From: Sherwoodlollariibacterium sp049275655
GTDB lineage: Bacteria > Omnitrophota > Gorgyraeia > Gygaellales > Profunditerraquicolaceae
Length of the DNA stretch: 64,000 nucleotides
NCBI GenBank assembly: GCA_049275655.1
Contig: JBASUY010000057.1
Coordinates: forward strand, 14,109-78,108
Direction: 5' to 3'
The position numbers were made by a program, and so were the translations under genes. The notes under the pieces were generated by a model. That model was not told the DNA's origin and searched no databases. It saw only the letters and a program-made list of their open reading frames with translations. Of the stretch, positions 59,694 through 64,000 are shown piece by piece. Position 1 is the stretch's first letter, and the number at the start of each line of letters is the position of its first letter.

Positions 59694-61456
59694 TTGTTAA
59701 GATGAAGAGAGTAATCTTAATAACCCAAGAAAAAGACGCCAACTATCTTCTTGAGAGGATAAGGAGGTTGGGGCTTTTACACATTGAGCATCTAACTCTT
59801 CCTAAGGGAGAGAGGCTTGACTATTTAAATAGCCAGATAGCCTTATTAAAACAGGCAGTATCTTTACTGGAGTCAGAATGCAATAAAGGAATAGCTATTT
59901 CTTTAAAAGAGACTAAAGAGAGCTTAGCCTCTTTAGCGCGCCATGTAATTGATTTACATAAACGCTATCTTCAGCTTAAAGAGTATTCTTTAAGCCTTGC
60001 CTTAAAGATTGAGAGTATTAAAGAGTGGGGGGATTTTGAGCCCAAGGAGATGGAGAGGTTAAAGGATAAAGGCATAATTGCCCGGCTTTACAAGTTATCC
60101 GACGAACAGATTAAAGCCTTGCCCAAAGGGGCGTATTTAGAAAAATTATCAAGGCAGGGAAAGATTAATAATTGTCTTGTGCTGGCCCAAGCAGAAACAG
60201 ATATTCCCTTTAAGCATATAGAATACCCTAAGGGTTCGTTAAGCAAGATGCAGGCAAGACTATCGGAGAATAATAGGGCGTTAGAGAAGATTAGGGAGGA
60301 GTTTTTAAAATATACCGCGTATCTTAATGCCTTTAGGGGCGCTTTAAAGGAGCTTATAAAAGAGTCTGAGTTTTTTGAGGCGCTATTAGGGATGCCTCAA
60401 GAAGGCGGTATCTCATATATAAAAGGCTATGTTCCTTTTGATGCGGTAGATATTTTAAAGAAGGTATCTAAAGAGGAGGGGTGGGGGTTTTTAATAACCG
60501 ATCCGTCGGAAGAGGATAATGTTCCGACTTTAGTGCGCAACCCTAAATGGGTAAGCATAATTGAGCCGGTCTTTAAGATGATTGAGGTTGTCCCGGGGTA
60601 TAGGGAGTTGGATATCAGCCTTTGGTTTTTAATATTCTTTTCAATATTCTTCGGAATCTTAATCGGGGATGCCGGGTATGGGGGAGTGTATCTTTTGATT
60701 ACTTTATTAGCCCAAAAGAGATTGAAAGGGAAGTTTAAAGATGGGTCAATATTTATACTTTTATACCTTTTAAGCGGATGTGCGATTGCTTGGGGGGCTT
60801 TAACCGCTACTTTTTTTGGGCAAGAGTGGCTTCCTTTGTGGGTTAAACCGGTTTTGCCTGCTTTACGCAATGACAGGAATATGCAGACATTTTGTTTTTT
60901 TCTCGGGGCTTTGCATTTAAGCATAGCGCATTGCTGGCGGGCAATTATAAAGTTTCCGGCATTGGCATTTTTATCGGATATAGGCTGGAGCTTGATACTC
61001 TGGACAGTATTCTTTATCGCCCGGACGCTCGTCTTAGGGGCTTCTTTGCCGGGCTTTTACCTTGCCCTGCTTATTCCGGGGGTTATCTTAGTCGTATTTT
61101 TTAGTAACCCTCAGAAAAATATTTTAAAGTCTTTCGGAGGCGGTTTAGGGGCTTTGTTATTAAATATAATGAATAACTTTACGGATGTTATCTCTTATAT
61201 CCGGCTTTTTGCCGTGGGCTTAGCAACCTTAGCTGTTGCCGATGCCTTTAATAATATGGCTATAGGTATAGGATTTAATAGCTTATTTTCGGGGGTCCTT
61301 ACTTCTTTGATACTTTTTGTAGGGCATGCCTTAAATATTATACTCGGTCCGCTCTCTATCCTTGTTCACGGGGTAAGGTTAAATGTGCTTGAGTTTTGTA
61401 GCCATTTAGATATAAAATGGAGCGGGTTTAACTATAAGCCGTTTACGGAAAAATAA
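59690..61456 (+). CDS. atpI: V-type ATPase subunit I (a-type)
   Basis: A 588-residue stator subunit with a soluble N-terminal half (coiled coils, residues 1-300) and a C-terminal half of about 7-8 membrane helices. Visible: FSIFFGILIGDAGYGGVYLL, and NNFTDVISYIRLFAVGLATL with the essential Arg in the ion half-channel helix, then LFVGHALNIILGPLSILVHG with VRLNVLEFCSHLD. Typical of bacterial V/A-ATPases. Confidence 0.97.
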   Translation: MIVKMKRVILITQEKDANYLLERIRRLGLLHIEHLTLPKGERLDYLNSQIALLKQAVSLLESECNKGIAISLKETKESLASLARHVIDLHKRYLQLKEYSLSLALKIESIKEWGDFEPKEMERLKDKGIIARLYKLSDEQIKALPKGAYLEKLSRQGKINNCLVLAQAETDIPFKHIEYPKGSLSKMQARLSENNRALEKIREEFLKYTAYLNAFRGALKELIKESEFFEALLGMPQEGGISYIKGYVPFDAVDILKKVSKEEGWGFLITDPSEEDNVPTLVRNPKWVSIIEPVFKMIEVVPGYRELDISLWFLIFFSIFFGILIGDAGYGGVYLLITLLAQKRLKGKFKDGSIFILLYLLSGCAIAWGALTATFFGQEWLPLWVKPVLPALRNDRNMQTFCFFLGALHLSIAHCWRAIIKFPALAFLSDIGWSLILWTVFFIARTLVLGASLPGFYLALLIPGVILVVFFSNPQKNILKSFGGGLGALLLNIMNNFTDVISYIRLFAVGLATLAVADAFNNMAIGIGFNSLFSGVLTSLILFVGHALNIILGPLSILVHGVRLNVLEFCSHLDIKWSGFNYKPFTEK

Positions 61457-61478
61457 CATTTTAAAAAAAGGAGCTCTT

Positions 61479-61934
61479 ATGGAGACAGGATTAATTTTAC
61501 AACTTAAAGATTTAGGTGCCGCAGCATCTTTGGGGTTAGCTGCTCTTGGTTCAGGCCTTGGCGCAGGCGTAGCAGGCATGGCGGTAGTCGGGGCTTGGAA
61601 GAGGTCATTTGTTCAAAATAAGCCTGCTTCTTTTATGTTGCTTGTTTTTGTAGGAGCGCCGTTAACCCAAACTATCTACGGGATGATACTGATGAATAAG
61701 ATGGCTGATTTGCTTAGTAAAGGTATTTATGCCTGGGATGTAGGTATCTTTTGCGGAATAGCAATGGGTTTATCGGCGTTTATGCAGGGTAAGGCAGGAG
61801 CTTGTGCCGCGGATGCTATGGGTGAAACGGGAAAAGGTTTTGGCAACTACCTTGTAGTCTTAGGTATTATTGAAACAGTTGCTTTATTTGTTATGGCCTT
61901 TTCTTTGGGGCTATTAGGAAAGCTTGCGGGATAA
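61479..61934 (+). CDS. atpK: V-type ATPase proteolipid subunit K, with Na+-type ligands
   Basis: A 151-residue, four-helix proteolipid made of two hairpins (GSGLGAGVAGMAVVGAW in the first). The ion site shows Thr63 and Gln64 (PLTQTIYG), Gln103 (SAFMQGKAG) and Glu132 (GIIETVALF), which match the Thr, Gln, Gln and Glu ligands of the Enterococcus hirae Na+-ATPase K ring. The ring is thus probably Na+-coupled. It has its own ribosome-binding site (AAAGGAGC). Confidence 0.93.
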   Translation: METGLILQLKDLGAAASLGLAALGSGLGAGVAGMAVVGAWKRSFVQNKPASFMLLVFVGAPLTQTIYGMILMNKMADLLSKGIYAWDVGIFCGIAMGLSAFMQGKAGACAADAMGETGKGFGNYLVVLGIIETVALFVMAFSLGLLGKLAG

Positions 61935-61966
61935 AGTATTTATTTTTTAAAAAGAGGGAGGATGCT

Positions 61967-62371
61967 ATGAAGAAGTTATTTACTATACTCTTAGGGGTTT
62001 TGCTTATTGCAGGGTGTGCCTCTGCTGCTAAGCACCGTCAGTTAACTCAGGATGATAGCGCAGATAAGATTACCGTGGGTAAGGTTCAAAGAGAGATTAA
62101 GGTTGGGATGTCTTCTGCGCAAGTAGCAGAAGCTTTAGGTTCTCCTAATATCGTTACTACTGATGAGGAGCGTAGGGAGGTGTGGGTCTATGATAAGGTC
62201 GCAAGAGAGGTAAGTTACTCAAGTAGCGAGGCAGGAGCATCTTTGATACTATTTGGCGGGGTTGGCTCTTCGGGCGCCTCATCCTCTACGCAGAGGACTT
62301 TGACTATTATAATAAAGTTTAATAAGGAAGGGAAGGTACGCGACTTTAGTTATCACTCCTCTAAGTTTTAA
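61967..62371 (+). CDS. BamE/SmpA-like lipoprotein
   Basis: A 134-residue lipoprotein with signal LGVLLIAGC (Cys17) and a BamE/SmpA-like domain: REIKVGMSSAQVAEALGSP, RREVWVYDK and RTLTIIIKFNKEGKVRDF, with a Gly/Ser-rich insert (about 84-106). It is similar in layout to the lipoprotein at 24399-24770. An outer-membrane position is likely. First of three consecutive lipoprotein genes. Confidence 0.8.
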   Translation: MKKLFTILLGVLLIAGCASAAKHRQLTQDDSADKITVGKVQREIKVGMSSAQVAEALGSPNIVTTDEERREVWVYDKVAREVSYSSSEAGASLILFGGVGSSGASSSTQRTLTIIIKFNKEGKVRDFSYHSSKF

Positions 62372-62376
62372 TTCCT

Positions 62377-62931
62377 ATGGTTAAAAGGCATGCATTTATT
62401 TTAGCCTCTTTTTTGCTTTTTACTGTGGCAGGGTGCATAACCACTGCTTCTTCTCAGGCCTTTAAAGCCTCAGAGCCAACCTTACAGTTACGCCAGATAG
62501 AGACACGGCAATTTGACACAAAAGATGAGATTAAGGTTCTCTCTGCTACTGCCGCTGTTTTACAGGATATGGGCTTTACTCTAACTGAGGTTGAGAAAAG
62601 GCTCGGGTTGATTGTCGGTTCAAAAGAGAGGGATGCTACTGTGCCGGAGCAGGTTGTTATGGCAGCTTTTATAGATATGCTAGGTTCTAGTAGGGGCTCG
62701 TCATCAAATGCCATGGCGCAGATAGACTCTGTTCAAACGATACTCGTATCATGCGTTACTAGGCTTAACCTTGAAAGAAGCAAGGTCTTTGTTAGGGTGA
62801 ATTTTCAGAGGGTAGTTTATAACCGTATGAACCAGGTTTCAAGATTAGAGACATTAAAGGACCCTCAGATATACGAAGGTTTTTTTAATAAATTATCAAA
62901 GTCTATCTTTTTGGAGGCGGATAAGATATGA
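62377..62931 (+). CDS. Lipoprotein, first of a tandem pair
   Basis: A 184-residue lipoprotein with lipobox VAGC (Cys19) and a domain (LQLRQIETRQFDTKDEIKVL, TAAVLQDMGFTLTEVEKRLG) shared with the next gene. It has an additional mid-region (about 90-115) with small residues and the length of a longer version. I do not recognise a named family. It overlaps the next gene by 4 bp. Confidence 0.75.
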   Translation: MVKRHAFILASFLLFTVAGCITTASSQAFKASEPTLQLRQIETRQFDTKDEIKVLSATAAVLQDMGFTLTEVEKRLGLIVGSKERDATVPEQVVMAAFIDMLGSSRGSSSNAMAQIDSVQTILVSCVTRLNLERSKVFVRVNFQRVVYNRMNQVSRLETLKDPQIYEGFFNKLSKSIFLEADKI

Positions 62932-63359
62932 AACGCAAAAAGACGATATTTTTAGTTCTTATTTTTACGGTATTTTTAGTATCCGGTTGTGTTACTACTT
63001 CTCAAGAGCGCATACTTGATTTAAGCGAGGACCAGTTAAAATTACGGAGTATGCAGACAAGGATGTTTGAGACTGCTGATAAGGAGAAGATGATGCGTAG
63101 CACCATGGCTACCTTGCAGGACCTTGATTTTGTCCTTACTAAGGCGGATTACGAATTAGGGATTATTACCGCTACTAAGTTTGTAAATAATCAGGTTTTA
63201 AAGATGACGGTTATCGTAAGAGAAAAGGATAAGAACCGGCTCTTAGTCAGGGCAAATGCGCAGTATGGGATAAAGGCGATAAACTCGCCCCAGCCCTATC
63301 AGGATTTCTTTGATGCCTTAGGTAAATCTGTCTTTTTAACCGCACACCAGATAGATTAA
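62928..63359 (+). CDS. Lipoprotein, second of a tandem pair
   Basis: A 143-residue lipoprotein with lipobox VSGC (Cys21) and LKLRSMQTRMFETADKEKMM then TMATLQDLDFVLTKADYELG, clearly paralogous to the preceding gene (pattern LxLRxxxTRxF-(D/E)-T, then LQD-x-x-F-x-LT, then LG-x-I). Both end with a similar QxYxxFFxxLxKSxFL motif. Tandem duplication followed by divergence is likely. Function unknown. Confidence 0.75.
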   Translation: MKRKKTIFLVLIFTVFLVSGCVTTSQERILDLSEDQLKLRSMQTRMFETADKEKMMRSTMATLQDLDFVLTKADYELGIITATKFVNNQVLKMTVIVREKDKNRLLVRANAQYGIKAINSPQPYQDFFDALGKSVFLTAHQID

Positions 63360-63368
63360 ATCCTTTTA

Positions 63369-63397
63369 TTGAAATAGCTCTTATTTTAAGTTAAAAT
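63369..63397 (+). promoter_or_regulatory. Promoter of tRNA-Val(TAC)
   Basis: TTGAAA (63369-63374) and TAAAAT (63392-63397) with a 17-nt spacer, ending 13 bp before the tRNA. Confidence 0.6.
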
Positions 63398-63410
63398 AGT
63401 TTTATATAAA

Positions 63411-63487
63411 GGGCGATTAGCTCAGCTGGTTAGAGCGTCTGACTTACATTCAGAAGGCCAGGGGTTCAAGTCCTCTATCGCCCACCA
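63411..63487 (+). tRNA. tRNA-Val(TAC)
   Basis: A 77-nt cloverleaf including an encoded CCA: acceptor GGGCGAT/ATCGCCC, anticodon stem TCTGA/TCAGA with loop CTTACAT (anticodon TAC), T-arm CAGGGGTTCAAGTCCTCT region. Confidence 0.96.
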
Positions 63488-63493
63488 TAAATA

Positions 63494-63527
63494 AAAAAAG
63501 CAGGCGTCTTTATAACGCCTGCTTTTT
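63494..63527. terminator. Bidirectional intrinsic terminator
   Basis: Stem GCAGGCGT (63500-63507) and ACGCCTGC (63515-63522), 7-nt loop, flanked by A7 on the left and T6 on the right. It serves both tRNA-Val from the left and the TRL-like gene from the right. Confidence 0.92.
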
Positions 63528-63543
63528 TATTAACAGTATTTAA

Positions 63544-63855
63544 TTAGTCACCGTATACGGTTGTAGTGTATTCTCCGTAAAGGCCAAGGATATTCTTGGC
63601 ATCATAGTCAACATACTTTATTGTCTTAATTCCGCCATTGGCAGCAGCAGCCCTAATGCTGGCATCGCCGGTTGCAACTAAGCTAAGAATAGAAGTAGCC
63701 TTTGCCACACCAACTTTGCTATAAGACATTGCTCCGGTAGCAGATACAGGGGCCTTAACCTCCGTATATAAGCTACCCATAGGAAACGGTGTTGCGCATC
63801 CTACTAATAATACCGCAAAAGATAAAACAATTGCCATTAAACCTATTTTTTTCAT
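63544..63855 (-). CDS. TRL-like lipoprotein
   Basis: A 103-residue lipoprotein: signal FAVLLVGC (Cys20), then LYTEVKAPVSATG, SKVGVAKATSILSLVATGDA, and IKTIKYVDYDAKNILGLYGE. This pattern matches the TRL-like family, named after the tRNA-associated locus protein of Helicobacter pylori. Here too it lies between two tRNA genes. It is the only right-arm gene on the minus strand. A strong AAAGGAGGGG ribosome-binding site and a promoter precede it. Confidence 0.8.
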   Translation of the reverse strand: MKKIGLMAIVLSFAVLLVGCATPFPMGSLYTEVKAPVSATGAMSYSKVGVAKATSILSLVATGDASIRAAAANGGIKTIKYVDYDAKNILGLYGEYTTTVYGD

Positions 63856-63877
63856 CTCCCCTCCTTTCTAAAGAGGT

Positions 63878-63905
63878 ATTTTAGCATTTTAATTATATTT
63901 TGCAA
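63878..63905 (-). promoter_or_regulatory. Promoter of the TRL-like gene
   Basis: TTGCAA (63905-63900) and TAAAAT (63883-63878) with a 16-nt spacer on the minus strand. Confidence 0.6.
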
Positions 63906-63941
63906 CCATTTTTATCTTGCCGGTATATTACATTTAAACCC

Positions 63942-63970
63942 TTGACGCTTTTAATAAAAAATCGTATAAT
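63942..63970 (+). promoter_or_regulatory. Promoter of the tRNA at the window edge
   Basis: TTGACG (63942-63947) and TATAAT (63965-63970) with a 17-nt spacer, 13 bp before a tRNA start. Confidence 0.8.
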
Positions 63971-63983
63971 TACTCTGCTTTAA

Positions 63984-64000
63984 GGGCCCGTGGTGTAGCC
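63984..64000 (+). tRNA. Partial tRNA, isotype not determinable
   Basis: GGGCCCGTGGTGTAGCC looks like a tRNA acceptor strand, the linker at positions 8-9 and the start of a D-arm, cut by the window end. The anticodon is not visible. Confidence 0.6.

Noticed and set aside
1..64000. CRISPR arrays, insertion sequences or prophage
   Set aside because: I found no regularly spaced direct repeats, transposase genes or phage genes. The region is a dense housekeeping block.

Overview
This window reads as the replication-origin region of a Gram-negative, probably anaerobic bacterium. The gene content resembles the candidate phylum Omnitrophota or a relative near the PVC group. That placement is an inference from these features: a Chlamydia/Bacteroidetes-type V-ATPase operon with a DUF2764 gene, an orphan MetV, a PyrK/PyrD pair, a ferredoxin-dependent 2-oxoacid oxidoreductase, BamE-like lipoproteins and a YidC with a large periplasmic domain. 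No 16S gene is present to test it. There are no mobile elements and no CRISPR array.

Layout. The origin lies at about 31.5-31.9 kb, between rpmH and dnaA. Every gene to its left is on the minus strand. Every gene to its right is on the plus strand, except one small lipoprotein gene at the far right, so transcription follows replication almost throughout. Leftward from the origin: rpmH-yidD-yidC-jagN, parA-parB with a parS site, ndk-yicC-gmk-rpoZ-coaC, then a translation block (tRNA-Cys, tRNA-Leu, a lipoprotein, tRNA-Val, thrS-infC-rpmI-rplT). Next come a potassium-uptake cluster (two trkA genes, a 39-residue membrane protein, trkH), pheS-pheT, a 6S RNA, rarA, a very unusual fusA, metV, nifU, a folate cyclo-ligase, rny-ymdB, a glycosidase-like gene, xseA-xseB, dxs and a truncated 2-oxoacid:ferredoxin oxidoreductase.

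Rightward: dnaA, dnaN, a DciA-like gene, gyrB, a membrane protein, gyrA, tRNA-Glu, glmS and rsmI. A PyrR-attenuated pyrimidine operon follows (pyrR-B-C, endonuclease Q, tRNA-Arg, a SLOG protein, carA-carB, mutM, pyrK-D-F) and runs by overlap into a V-ATPase operon (E, DUF2764, A, B, D, I, K). Three lipoprotein genes, tRNA-Val and a TRL-like lipoprotein close the window, which ends inside another tRNA.

Two things stand out. First, both glutamine amidotransferases in the window have lost glutaminase function. GlmS has only its isomerase half, with a decayed relic of the glutaminase domain upstream. CarA is full length, but its catalytic Cys, His and Glu are Ser, Ile and Tyr. Together they suggest a cell that feeds free ammonia into amino-sugar and carbamoyl-phosphate synthesis. 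Second, elongation factor G is fused in frame to a 325-residue N-terminal extension made of a membrane anchor, a long coiled coil and an acidic linker, with no internal start codon. Several other housekeeping proteins have lost accessory domains (ThrRS without TGS, PheT without its tRNA-binding domain, Jag reduced to its N-terminal domain, a short RsmI), and rnpA is missing from its usual place between rpmH and yidD.
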